Assembly (NCBI GenBank): GCA_021816775.1 | Contig: JAKAXA010000021.1 | Span: 1-55,508 of the forward strand | From: Pseudomonadota bacterium | GTDB lineage: Bacteria > Pseudomonadota > Gammaproteobacteria > Steroidobacterales > Steroidobacteraceae | Direction of reading: 5' to 3' | DNA: 55,508 nt | In this document: positions 35,094-44,161 of the stretch, piece by piece | How positions within the stretch are numbered: the first letter of the stretch is position 1 | Layout of the letters: every line of letters starts with the position of its first letter | Program-made: the position numbers and the translations under genes | The notes under the pieces: generated by a model | What the model was told of the DNA's origin: nothing | The model's database searches: none | The model's input: only the letters and a program-made list of their open reading frames with translations

Positions 35094-36029
35094 TCAGACC
35101 GCGCGGCCGTAGTAGAGCGCCGAGACGTGCGTCGCCTGGGCGAAGAAGAGCCAACGCTCGGTGAGCAGGCCGAGCGCGGCGCAGGCCACGGCGAGCGCGC
35201 TGCTCGCCAGTGGGAAGGTGCCGAGCCGGGCGAGGAGGCTGAAGATGAGCGGCAGCGCGAATGCCACGACGAGTGCGATGCGGCGCAGCTTCGCGGCGTG
35301 GCGGCGGGCGACCTGGAAGCCCATCTCCCGCAGAATGAAATTCTCGGTGAAATGCGGCGCATCGAGCGGCCGTGCGGCGGTGCCCTTGGGCAGCCCGATC
35401 GCGCTGGCGAGACTCGCAATCGGACTCTGCGCATCCACGTGGCGCCAATAGGCGAGCTTGGCGATGAGCGCGCAGAGCGCCCCGAGCGCGGCCAGGGTGG
35501 CCGCCAGCGCGGCGGTGCCGAAGGCGAGGGTATGCAGCAGCGCGAAGAGCGTCGCGCCGGAGTAGAGCGCGTAGATCAGATAATCCGGGGCGGTATGCCG
35601 GTTGTGCCATTGTCGGATGGGCTTCAGGCTCGCGTAGATCATCGCGGTGCAGTAGACCGTGCCGAGCGAGGCAAGCGCCGTGACCACCCCGAGTGAGCGC
35701 GCCGCCGGCGACCCGGGGGCGCGGTACTGCGCCCAGGCGAACGCCAGGGCGATCGGGTACGTGAGCACCGCGGCGAGCCCCTCGCGCGAGAGCCAGGAGG
35801 AGCGCCACTGGCTGAACGCCCGCCAGGCCCGCTCCTTGCGCCCGAGGTGCAGCGTCGAGGCGATCAGTCCGAGGGTGGCGAGAATCAAACCGACGCCGAC
35901 GCCGGCGAGCACGAGCAGCCGGGCCGCAGGTGGCGCGCCTGCCGCTACGTACAGCCCGAGCCAGGTGAGCAGCCCGTAGGCGAAGCCGGTCAGCGTCGTC
36001 AGCAGCAGAACCGAGGCGGCGGGCTTCAC
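35094..36029 (-). CDS. soeC: SoeC-type membrane anchor of sulfite dehydrogenase
   Basis: A 311-residue polytopic protein of the DmsC/NrfD-like anchor group, with about eight hydrophobic segments and a conserved-looking YASLKPIRQWHN loop (about 170). It begins with GTG overlapping the soeB stop (GTGA). It would anchor the SoeAB dimer to the cytoplasmic face and pass electrons to quinone. A DMSO- or polysulfide-reductase-type anchor is the alternative; context favours SoeC. Confidence 0.82.
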   Translation of the reverse strand: MKPAASVLLLTTLTGFAYGLLTWLGLYVAAGAPPAARLLVLAGVGVGLILATLGLIASTLHLGRKERAWRAFSQWRSSWLSREGLAAVLTYPIALAFAWAQYRAPGSPAARSLGVVTALASLGTVYCTAMIYASLKPIRQWHNRHTAPDYLIYALYSGATLFALLHTLAFGTAALAATLAALGALCALIAKLAYWRHVDAQSPIASLASAIGLPKGTAARPLDAPHFTENFILREMGFQVARRHAAKLRRIALVVAFALPLIFSLLARLGTFPLASSALAVACAALGLLTERWLFFAQATHVSALYYGRAV

Positions 36030-36766
36030 CGGCTGAGCGCCTTGTCGAGCAGTTTCAACAGCGCCCCGCCGATGCCCTGGCTGGCCGCGCCGCTCGTCTC
36101 GCGCGGCGTGGTCTGGATCTGCGCCCGTCGCGGCGGCAGGTACTTGTTGGTCGGCCGATAGCCGAGCTCCTCGAGCAGATCGGTGCCGCCGCGCTGGGCG
36201 ACGAGCTGCGAGACCTTGCTGTGCGGATCGGCGAGATCGCCGAAATGACGCGCCTTGGCCGGACAGGTCGCGACACACGCCGGCTCGCGCTCCGCCTCGG
36301 GCAGGCTCTCGTCGTAGATGCGGTCGATGCACAGGGTGCACTTGCGCATCACTCCGCTGTCCTCGTCGAACTCGCGCGCGCCGTAGGGACAGGCCCAGGA
36401 ACACAGCTTGCAGCCGATGCACAGGTCGGTGTCGATGAGGACGATGCCGTCCTCGGCGCGCTTGAAGGAGGCCCCCGTGGGGCAGACCGTCACGCACAGC
36501 GGGTTCTCGCAGTGCAGACACGAGCGGGGGAAGTTCACCGTGCGGGAGCAGCCGTCCGATCCGGTCTCGTACGAGTGGATGCGGTTGAACCAGACCCCGT
36601 CGGGCTTCTCGCCATACTTGTCGTAATCCGGGAGGATCCCCGCCTCGCCGCCGGTGTTCCACTCCTTGCAGTTGACCGCGCACGCATGGCAGCCGACACA
36701 CGTATCGAGGTCGATTACCAGGCCCATCTTGCGGGCCTCGGGCCCGCGCTGCGGCAACATCGTCAT
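36026..36766 (-). CDS. soeB: SoeB-type iron-sulfur subunit
   Basis: A 246-residue DmsB/NrfC-like protein with four [4Fe-4S] cysteine groups: CVGCHACAVNC (about 23-33), CLHCENPLCVTVCP (about 83-96), CIGCKLCSWACP (about 116-127) and CTLCIDRI...CVATCP (about 143-167). It relays electrons from the molybdenum subunit to the anchor. The start overlaps the soeA stop by four bases (ATGA), and the stop overlaps soeC, so all three are translationally coupled. No signal peptide, consistent with a cytoplasmic complex. Confidence 0.9.
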   Translation of the reverse strand: MTMLPQRGPEARKMGLVIDLDTCVGCHACAVNCKEWNTGGEAGILPDYDKYGEKPDGVWFNRIHSYETGSDGCSRTVNFPRSCLHCENPLCVTVCPTGASFKRAEDGIVLIDTDLCIGCKLCSWACPYGAREFDEDSGVMRKCTLCIDRIYDESLPEAEREPACVATCPAKARHFGDLADPHSKVSQLVAQRGGTDLLEELGYRPTNKYLPPRRAQIQTTPRETSGAASQGIGGALLKLLDKALSR

Positions 36767-39639
36767 GCGGCGCTCTCGGCGGGTCGTTTGATCCTGAGCG
36801 GATTGGCCCCGAGGCGCGGGGCGGTCTCATCGGGCGTGTCGGGCGCGCAGCGCTCGAGGCGCACGGTCAGATCGAACCAGGCGGCCTGGCCGGTCACCGG
36901 ATCGGAGTTCGAGTGCGCGGCCTCGCCGGGCTCACCCGGCAGAAACTCCGAGATCACGTGATTCAGCAGGAAGCCGCGGCGGAATTCCGGGGCGTCGCGC
37001 TCGAGGCCCCAGGCGCCGGCGCGCTTGCCGATCGCGTTCCAGGTCCACACGGTGTTGCGGTTGACGCCGCTCATGGTGCGCGCGCGCGCCTTGAGGCGCC
37101 CGCTGCGCGAGTCGACCCACACCCAATCCTCATCCTCGATGCCGAGCTCGGCGGCGAGCTCGCGGTGCAGGTAAATGCGGTTCTCGGGCAGGATCTGGCG
37201 CAGCCACGCATTGTGCGAGCCCCAGGAGTGATACATCGCCATGGGGCGCTGCGTGATGGCGTGCAGCGGATAGCGCCCGTCGCGGCTCGCGGCCTGCTCG
37301 AGCGGAGCGTACCAGATGGGCAGCGGATCGAAGTACCGGCGCACCCTCGCGCGCAGCCTCGGCGGCGGAACGTGCGCTCCGTGGCCCTCGGCGGCCAGGC
37401 GAAAGCGCTGCAGCGGCTCGCTGTAGAGCTGCAGCACGATGGGCGCGCTCGAGCCGATGAAGTCCATCTCGCGCGCGCCGTTGAGGTAGGCCTGGTTGGC
37501 GTACTTGTAATAGAGCTGTTCCGGGGGCAGATGGTGGACCCAGAACCCGCCGTTCTCGATGTAACGGCGCAGCTGCTCGGGATTCGGCTCGCCTCGGCCC
37601 ATCGCGCGGCCATCCGCGCCCCGAAAGCCCGCCAGCGGACCGATGCCCGCGGCGCGCTGGTGACGCACGATGTAATCGGCGTACGAGTGGTAGAGCGGTT
37701 GGCCCTGCGCATCGGCGAAGTCCTTCAGGCCGAGCCGGCCGGCGATCTCGATGAGCACGTCCTGGAAGGCGCGCACGTCGCGCTCGGGCTTGAGCACCGG
37801 CACGCGGATGGCATCGCCCGGGCCGTGCGCCGAGCCGATCGGCCGGTCGAGCAGCGAGATGCAGTCGTAGCGCTCGAGGTAGGTCGTGTCCGGCAGCACC
37901 AGATCGGCGTAAGCGACCGTCTCGGAGGCGAAGGCGTCGGCGACGACGACGAAGGGGATGCGGTACTCGCCCTGCTCGTCGGTCGCGCTCAGCATGCGAA
38001 TCGACTCGCCGGGGTTCATGGCGGAGTTCCATGCCATGTTCGACATGAAGAAGAAGAGCGTGTCGATCTTCTGCGGCCCGGCCTCGAAGGCGCGGGCAAT
38101 CACCATGTGCATCAGCCCGTGAATCGCAAGGGGCGCCTCCCAGGAGAAGGCGCGGTCGAGGCGCAGCGCCTCGCCCTGAGCATCGACCAGCAGATCCTCC
38201 GGCCGCATCGGACATCCGAGCGGCGCGGCGTTGAGCGGCGCGCCGGGAGCACCGGCCGGGCGCCCCGGCGGGATGCCGCCGGGAATCGGCTTCGGGTACG
38301 GTGATTTGTAGCGCCAGGAGCCCGGGGTGTCGACCGCCCCGAGCAGCATCTGCAGCACATGGATCGCCCGGCACGTATGAAATCCATTCGAGTGCGCGGA
38401 GATCCCGCGCATGGCGTGGATCGCCACCGGCCGGCCCACCATGTGCGTGTGGCGGCGTCCGGCGGCGTCCGTCCAGGGCTGCTCGAGCACCACGGGTTGA
38501 TTGAAGGCCACCTCGATGATTTCATCGGCAAGGCGGCGGATGGTCGCGGCGGCAACGCCGCAGCGCTCAGCCACCGCCTCTGGCGCGTACTCGGCGGCGA
38601 GATAGCGCTCGGCGAGCAGCGCGAAGGCGGGGCGGGCGCGCCGTCCGTCGGGCAGGACGAACGTGCCGCTCAGCGCCGGATCGATGCCGGTCGCGCTCGC
38701 GCTCGCGAGCGACCCGGTGGCGCGGTCGAAGGCGAGCTCGCTCCCCTGCGCATTGCGCGCGATGAGCCCGTGCTCGGCGCCGCCGGCATCGTCGATCACC
38801 AGATGATGCGCGTTGGTGTAGCGCACGAGGAACTCGGTGTCGATCCGGCCCGCCTCGAGCAGGCAGTGAATGAGCGCGAAGACCAGGAGCCCGTCGGTGC
38901 CCGGGGTCACCGCGACGAACTCATCGGCGATCGCTGAATAACCGGTGCGCACCGGATTGAAGGAGACGATCTTCGCGCCGCGCGCCTTGAGGCGCGAGAG
39001 GCCGAGCTTGATCGGATTGGAATCGTGGTCTTCCGCCACACCGAACAGCAGAAACAGCCGCGCGTACTCCCAGTCCGGCTCGCCGAACTCCCAGAACGCC
39101 CCGCCGACCGAATAGAGCCCGGCGGCGGCCATGTTGACCGAGCAGAACCCGCCGTGGGCGGCGTAATTGATCGTGCCGAACATGCGCGCGAAGTGGCCCG
39201 TGAGCGACTGCGACTGGTCGCGGCCGGTGAACAGCGCGAGGCGGCTGGGGTCGCTCGCCCGGATTGCCGCGAGCCGCTCAGTTATGATGCGCATCGCCTC
39301 GTCCCAGGAGATGGCCTCGAAGGAGCCCGACCCGCGCGGCCCGACGCGCTTCAGCGGCGTTGTCAGGCGCGCCGGGGAAACCGCCGTCATGATTCCCGCC
39401 GATCCCTTGGCGCAGAGCACCCCACGATTGATCGGGTGATTGCGGTTGCCTTCGATATAGCGCAGGCGGCCGTTCTCGAGATGCACCTTGATGCCGCAGC
39501 GGCAGGCGCACATGTAACAGGTCGTGTAGGCGACCGACTTGGCGCTGGCCGGAACACTCGACTCGCTGTCCGTGCCGGCGGCGGCGCCGGATCGCGGCGG
39601 CTCTACGCCCTCAATGACCGATGGTGGCATGCCTGTCAC
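36763..39639 (-). CDS. soeA: SoeA-type molybdopterin sulfite dehydrogenase, catalytic subunit
   Basis: A 958-residue CISM-family molybdoenzyme. An N-terminal [4Fe-4S] motif uses Cys41, Cys44, Cys48 and Cys76 (CYMCACRC, then GVLCAKG), followed by the molybdopterin domains and a C-terminal molydop-binding domain (LHAITQRPMAMYHSWGSHN, about 800). There is no twin-arginine signal, so it is cytoplasmic, as in SoeABC, which oxidises sulfite directly to sulfate. Length, subunit order and the Apr/Sat neighbours support SoeA over polysulfide or thiosulfate reductase (which carry TAT signals). Confidence 0.87.
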   Translation of the reverse strand: MTGMPPSVIEGVEPPRSGAAAGTDSESSVPASAKSVAYTTCYMCACRCGIKVHLENGRLRYIEGNRNHPINRGVLCAKGSAGIMTAVSPARLTTPLKRVGPRGSGSFEAISWDEAMRIITERLAAIRASDPSRLALFTGRDQSQSLTGHFARMFGTINYAAHGGFCSVNMAAAGLYSVGGAFWEFGEPDWEYARLFLLFGVAEDHDSNPIKLGLSRLKARGAKIVSFNPVRTGYSAIADEFVAVTPGTDGLLVFALIHCLLEAGRIDTEFLVRYTNAHHLVIDDAGGAEHGLIARNAQGSELAFDRATGSLASASATGIDPALSGTFVLPDGRRARPAFALLAERYLAAEYAPEAVAERCGVAAATIRRLADEIIEVAFNQPVVLEQPWTDAAGRRHTHMVGRPVAIHAMRGISAHSNGFHTCRAIHVLQMLLGAVDTPGSWRYKSPYPKPIPGGIPPGRPAGAPGAPLNAAPLGCPMRPEDLLVDAQGEALRLDRAFSWEAPLAIHGLMHMVIARAFEAGPQKIDTLFFFMSNMAWNSAMNPGESIRMLSATDEQGEYRIPFVVVADAFASETVAYADLVLPDTTYLERYDCISLLDRPIGSAHGPGDAIRVPVLKPERDVRAFQDVLIEIAGRLGLKDFADAQGQPLYHSYADYIVRHQRAAGIGPLAGFRGADGRAMGRGEPNPEQLRRYIENGGFWVHHLPPEQLYYKYANQAYLNGAREMDFIGSSAPIVLQLYSEPLQRFRLAAEGHGAHVPPPRLRARVRRYFDPLPIWYAPLEQAASRDGRYPLHAITQRPMAMYHSWGSHNAWLRQILPENRIYLHRELAAELGIEDEDWVWVDSRSGRLKARARTMSGVNRNTVWTWNAIGKRAGAWGLERDAPEFRRGFLLNHVISEFLPGEPGEAAHSNSDPVTGQAAWFDLTVRLERCAPDTPDETAPRLGANPLRIKRPAESAA

Positions 39640-39734
39640 GTGCGGAACTCTCCACGACGCGCCGGCTCGCCGTCTTGAGGGTGCGGGCCGTTGCGCGAAG
39701 GCGGGGATGATGCAGGCGGCCTAGCTATGCCACA

Positions 39735-39774
39735 AATGCAAATAGATGTTAATATATATATATAAAATGCATTT
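39735..39774. promoter_or_regulatory. AT-rich promoter region upstream of soeABC
   Basis: A (TA)n-rich stretch (39749-39768) stands out in otherwise GC-rich DNA, flanked by inverted AAATGCA (39735-39741) and TGCATTT (39768-39774). It lies about 100-135 bases before the soeA start and most likely includes its promoter; the flanking inverted repeat may be an operator. Confidence 0.5.
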
Positions 39775-39864
39775 ATTGGACCCGCGGGGCCGGCGCGAGA
39801 TCCCCGGCCCGTGCCGGCTATCGGGGCGCCTCAGGGCAGGCGAGTCGGGCGTTCCTGCGGCAGA

Positions 39865-42800
39865 TCAGTTCGCATAGGGCGCTGAGATCGCCACCGGGAA
39901 CGGCGCGATCGGGACCGACGCCAGCACCTTGCCCGAGGCAGCGTCGATCACCGCGCAGCGCCCGGTCTGGCTGTCGAGCGCGTAGGCGCTGTGGCCGTTG
40001 CGGCTGAAGACGATCGCGAGAGGTCCGCCGCCGACCTCGATGGGCGTGCCGCTTGAGCCGGAGGCGGTATGTATCACGCTCAGCGTATCGACGGCCGCAT
40101 TGGCCACGTAGAGCTGCCCGCCGTCCGGCGAGAGAGCGATCTGCCGGGGTGAGAGACCCGTCGCGATGGGTGTTGCGGCCCGGCCGGAGACGGCATTGAT
40201 GGGCAGCACCTCGTGCGCGAGGGTATCCGCGACGTAGAGCGTTTGTCCGCCGGGGGTGACCGCGATCCCGATCGGCCCGGCTCCCGCGGGGAATGTGCTG
40301 CGCACCCGCGCGCTGCTCGTGTCGATGGCGCTGAGGCTGTCGGCGCCCTGGTTGGTCACATACAGCGTGCGGCCGTTCGGGGCGAACGCAAAGCCGGCGG
40401 GATTTGTGCCGACGGTGACGGGCTTGCCGGGCTTGAGGGTCGCGGTGTTGACGGGCTCGACGGTATCGGCGCCGCCATTGGCGACCCACAGCGTGTGCCC
40501 GCCGGGGCTGAGCGCAAGCGCATCGGGTCCGGCCCCCACCGGCACGGTGGCCACGACACGCCCGGTGCGGGCATCAACGACCGACACAGTGTTCGAGCCC
40601 TGGTTTGCGACGTACACCCGCGAGCCGTGGGCGCTGGTGACGATCGCCGCAGGATTCTCGCCGACCGCGATGGACGGGCCTGTGGCGCGTGTCGCGGCAT
40701 CGAAGGGGGTAATCGTATTGTCGGCGGTGCTTGCGACGTACAGCAGCGGCAGCACCCTCGTCGCCGGCGCGGTGCGCACGATCAGTGTCGTGGCCGGCAG
40801 GCGCGCGCCGTTGGCAGCGCGGGCGCGCAGGGCGATGTCGTAGTAACCGGCGGCCACCGCAGCGCCCGCCGTGATCCTCAGGTGCACCGTGTGTCGCTCG
40901 CCAGGGCGGATCTCGAGCCCTCCGGAGGCCGGATGCAGCCGCAATCCGGCCGGCGCAACGGCATGCCATCGAACAGCGACGGGAGCGCCGCTCGAGGCGT
41001 TGCTGACGGTGAAGGACGCCGTCCCGCGGCCGCCCGGGAGCACGATGCTCTGCCGCCCGAGGGGGACCAGGGTCGCGGCGACTGCGGCCGGGAAGTGCGG
41101 CGCGCCGGCCGAGAACGATGGCGGCGCATCGTGCGCGCCCGTGCCCCAGAGCACGTCCGGCGTGCGGCCGAGCGTGAATGCGAGCTGCACGGTCCCGCGC
41201 TCGGGCAGGTCGATCCACGTGTGTTGCGTGGCTCGCCCGTCGATGCTCAGCGCGTGAACGTAGGGCCGGTCGCTCGCGGCGCGGGGCGCCTCGATCTCGA
41301 GCGTCAGACCGCCCGGGGAGCTCAAGGTGATTCGGGGGAAGAGCGGACTGCCGACCGCGAGCCCGCGGACCGCCGGGATCTGCGGGTACAGCCCGATCGC
41401 CGACCAGACGTACCAGGCGCTCATCGTGCCGAGATCGTCGTTGCCCGGAATGCCGGCCGGCGTATCGTTGTAGAGCGTGTTGATCGCGGCGCGCACCACC
41501 TCTTCGGCGCGCCAGGGCGCCCCGGCGCTCAGGTAGACCCAGGGCGAGCCGAGGCTCGGCTCGTTGCCGAGCCAGGCGTACGGGGCGCTCTGTCCGGCGT
41601 TCAACTGGCTGAAGAAGGTGTCCAGGCGCCGCCGCACGGCCGCCCGTCCGCCCATCGCCGCGATCAGGTCGTGCAGGTCCTGCGGCACCATCCAGGTGTA
41701 CTGCGCGGCATTGCCTTCCTGAAAGCCACGCTGTCCGTTCGAGTTGATCGGCGTCGCGACGAACGCCCCGATGGCGTCACGCGCGGAGATCATGCCGGTC
41801 GCGGTGTCGAACACGTTCTGCCAGTTCATCGAGCGGCGCAGGAAGCGCCGCGCGAGCTGCAGCGCGCCCGCCTCCCCGGCGAGCTGCGCGATGGAAAAAT
41901 CATCCTCCGCATACTCGAGCGTCTCGGAGGAGCCGTTCGGCACGGGGGCCGAGGAGCTCGTGAGGTCATCGTCGAGGTAGCCCTTGGCCAGGTACTGCGA
42001 GAGGCCGGGCCGTTCGACGTACCAGCCCTGGCCGGGCGGGCCGCGCGTATCGGTCGCTCCTTTGACCATCTCCTGCAGGGCCTCGTGGACGTCGAACGCG
42101 CGAGCCCCGAAGGCCCAGCCGCCCGCGAGGATGATGTCGGCGGCATCGCCGCCCATGACGCCGGTGTAGCCGTTCTCGAGCGGCCACTTCGCCAGCCAGC
42201 CGCCCTGGCGCCCCTCATCGAGCAGGGACTGCATCATGTCGCTCACCCGATGCGGCGCGAGCAGCGCAATCAGCGGCACCTCGGTGCGATAGATGTCCCA
42301 GCCCGAGTAGTTGGCGTACTCATCGTGACCCTCGGCGAGGTGGTGCACCTTGCCGTCGAAGCCGCGGTACTCGCCGTTGACGTCGCTGTAGAGCGTGGGC
42401 GAGAGCAGCGTGTGGTACAGAGCGGTATAGAACGTCGCCTGCTCGGCACGCGTCCCGCCGCTGACCGTGATGCGGCGCAGCATGCCGTTCCAGATCGCGG
42501 CGGCCCGCCGGCGCGTGGCGCGGATGTGCCAGCGGTCGGGCGCCGCACGCAGGTTCTCCAGAGCATCGGCGCGGCTGACGTAGGAGATCGCGACCTCAAC
42601 CTCGACACTGCGCTGTCGCGTGGTGGCGAAACTCACCCAGCCGCCGCTGCGCACGCCGCGCACGCTGCTTGCCCCGGGCATCAGGTGCCGCTCGCTCCAC
42701 GCCCCGTGCGCGCTCATCGGCCGGTTGAATCGCGCGACGAAGTGAATCGTGTAGCTGTCCGGCGCGCCGCAGAACGCCCCTCCGGTGGCCGAGCCACTCA

Positions 42801-43422
42801 CCTCGGTCGGGCTGTCGATGCGAAAGTGCGCCGCCGTGACGCCGGCTTGATTGGAGGAGACGTCGATGAGCAGATTGGCGCTCTTGCCGGCTGGGAAGGT
42901 GAATCGGCCGAGTCCGGTGCGGCGCGTCACGGTGAGCTCGGCGTCAATGCCCTCGTGCGGGAAACGCACCGCGTACCAGCCGGGGGAGGCATGCTCATCG
43001 CGGCGCGACAATGGCTGCGATGCGCTCGCGGGCGAGCGGACCGTTCCGCTCGTCGGCAGGATGCGGATGTCTCCGGCCACCGAGCAGCCGGGGCCGCTCA
43101 GGTGCGTCAGGCTGAAGCCGGTGATGCTGCGGTCGGTGTAGTTGTAACCGCCGCCCGCGGGGGCGCTCGGGGTGTCCGGGCTCCACTGGATCATGCCGAA
43201 CGGCAGGCTCGCGCCGGGGAAGGTGTCGATCGGGCCGCCGACCGCCGTGCCCGAAGTGCCGACGAAGACGTTCACCCGCGCCGCCGGGTTGGTCACAGGC
43301 TGCATCGCCGCGCCGGCCGGCTGCGCCGTGCGCGCGCTGGCGGCGCCCGCCGCGATCGCCAGTAGGACGGTGACCAGCGCCGGTGGGAGCGGGCGTCGTG
43401 CGGTCGGGCGTGCGGGTCTCAT
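39865..43422 (-). CDS. Secreted GH92 alpha-mannosidase fused to NEW3 and beta-propeller domains
   Basis: A 1185-residue exported protein. An N-terminal signal peptide (about 1-32, PPALVTVLLAIAAGAASA) is followed by the GH92 domain (about 45-770), with EGNAAQYTW, GNDDLGTMSAWYVWSAIG and the GGDAADIILAGG segment typical of Ca2+-dependent alpha-1,2-mannosidases. A NEW3-like beta-sandwich follows (about 800-895). Six or so YVTN/NHL-type beta-propeller repeats (about 900-1185: LYVASTADNTI, VYVANQGSNTV, LWVANGGADTV, LYVTNQGADSL and so on) close it. It probably trims mannose glycans outside the cytoplasm. An unusual neighbour for sulfur-oxidation genes. Confidence 0.85.
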   Translation of the reverse strand: MRPARPTARRPLPPALVTVLLAIAAGAASARTAQPAGAAMQPVTNPAARVNVFVGTSGTAVGGPIDTFPGASLPFGMIQWSPDTPSAPAGGGYNYTDRSITGFSLTHLSGPGCSVAGDIRILPTSGTVRSPASASQPLSRRDEHASPGWYAVRFPHEGIDAELTVTRRTGLGRFTFPAGKSANLLIDVSSNQAGVTAAHFRIDSPTEVSGSATGGAFCGAPDSYTIHFVARFNRPMSAHGAWSERHLMPGASSVRGVRSGGWVSFATTRQRSVEVEVAISYVSRADALENLRAAPDRWHIRATRRRAAAIWNGMLRRITVSGGTRAEQATFYTALYHTLLSPTLYSDVNGEYRGFDGKVHHLAEGHDEYANYSGWDIYRTEVPLIALLAPHRVSDMMQSLLDEGRQGGWLAKWPLENGYTGVMGGDAADIILAGGWAFGARAFDVHEALQEMVKGATDTRGPPGQGWYVERPGLSQYLAKGYLDDDLTSSSAPVPNGSSETLEYAEDDFSIAQLAGEAGALQLARRFLRRSMNWQNVFDTATGMISARDAIGAFVATPINSNGQRGFQEGNAAQYTWMVPQDLHDLIAAMGGRAAVRRRLDTFFSQLNAGQSAPYAWLGNEPSLGSPWVYLSAGAPWRAEEVVRAAINTLYNDTPAGIPGNDDLGTMSAWYVWSAIGLYPQIPAVRGLAVGSPLFPRITLSSPGGLTLEIEAPRAASDRPYVHALSIDGRATQHTWIDLPERGTVQLAFTLGRTPDVLWGTGAHDAPPSFSAGAPHFPAAVAATLVPLGRQSIVLPGGRGTASFTVSNASSGAPVAVRWHAVAPAGLRLHPASGGLEIRPGERHTVHLRITAGAAVAAGYYDIALRARAANGARLPATTLIVRTAPATRVLPLLYVASTADNTITPFDAATRATGPSIAVGENPAAIVTSAHGSRVYVANQGSNTVSVVDARTGRVVATVPVGAGPDALALSPGGHTLWVANGGADTVEPVNTATLKPGKPVTVGTNPAGFAFAPNGRTLYVTNQGADSLSAIDTSSARVRSTFPAGAGPIGIAVTPGGQTLYVADTLAHEVLPINAVSGRAATPIATGLSPRQIALSPDGGQLYVANAAVDTLSVIHTASGSSGTPIEVGGGPLAIVFSRNGHSAYALDSQTGRCAVIDAASGKVLASVPIAPFPVAISAPYAN

Positions 43423-43724
43423 CAGGGGCTCCTCGAGTGCACTGGAGCCGCTAGGGTACCGCTATCGCCCGTGGACGCAAGGCTCCGCGGCATGCGATCA
43501 CCCGCACGCAAGCAGGTGTACCCCTGAGGCGCGCCGGTCCGTGACGGGCTCGCGGTGCGACGGCAGCCGGTTTCCCGGCGCTGCCGATCATATTGCACGG
43601 GCGCACGCTCAGGCGTTGCGCGGACGGCGCGCCGTCATTACATTAGACAACTCTGATATAATGACTCCGGCCGCGGCGTACGCCGGCGGCGCTTCCCGAG
43701 TCACACGCAGTCTGGATCCTACAC
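43423..43724. other. Spacer upstream of GH92 and rhodanese genes
   Basis: Divergent region of 302 bases with no gene. Near its right end is the inverted repeat at 43634-43665, and TATAAT occurs within it. Confidence 0.4.
43634..43665 (+). promoter_or_regulatory. Inverted repeat and TATAAT upstream of rhodanese gene
   Basis: GTCATTA (43634-43640) and TAATGAC (43659-43665) form perfect 7-bp arms around an 18-base AT-rich centre that includes most of TATAAT (43657-43662). Located 60-90 bases before the rhodanese ATG, it looks like an operator over the -10 region. Confidence 0.45.
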
Positions 43725-44114
43725 ATGACGCAACATTCTCAGACCCATTCGCATGCGCACGGCACGCTGCACGAGCTCGATGCCACCGAGGTTCACGAGC
43801 TGCTGCGGTCGCGGCGCGCCGTGCTCATCGACGTGCGCGAGCCTGGGGAGTTCGAGGCCGAGCGCATCCCCGGGGCGTTGCTCTTTCCGCTGTCGGGTTT
43901 CGATCCGCACTGCCTGCCGCTGACAGGCGGCAAGCGCCTGGTCTTTCAATGCGGCACAGGGCGACGCTCGTCGCAGGCGGCGCGGCTCGTGCTCGCAAGC
44001 GGCCTGGCGGAGGCGACGCATCTGGCCGGCGGCATCAGCGCCTGGAAGCGAGCGGGGCTCACCGTGACCCGCGTCGACCCCGCGACCGGACAGTTGCGCA
44101 TGGGGCGCCTGTGA
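43725..44114 (+). CDS. Rhodanese-domain sulfurtransferase
   Basis: A 129-residue single rhodanese domain. A histidine-rich start (HSQTHSHAHG) may bind metal. The fold includes LIDVREPGEFEAERIPGA (about 34-51) and the active-site loop CGTGRRS with the catalytic cysteine near residue 76. It could move sulfane sulfur to TusA/DsrE-type carriers or cyanide. It stands alone, so its partner is not shown. Confidence 0.88.
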   Translation: MTQHSQTHSHAHGTLHELDATEVHELLRSRRAVLIDVREPGEFEAERIPGALLFPLSGFDPHCLPLTGGKRLVFQCGTGRRSSQAARLVLASGLAEATHLAGGISAWKRAGLTVTRVDPATGQLRMGRL

Positions 44115-44161
44115 GGGCGCCTCGCGCATGAAGCGCGGCGCACGGATGCGGCGCCGGGCGC

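Noticed and set aside
40213-43365. 1050-codon open frame on the plus strand opposite the GH92 gene
   Set aside because: Composition is arginine/glycine/alanine-rich with no domain; it is the antisense shadow of a clear GH92 protein in GC-rich DNA.
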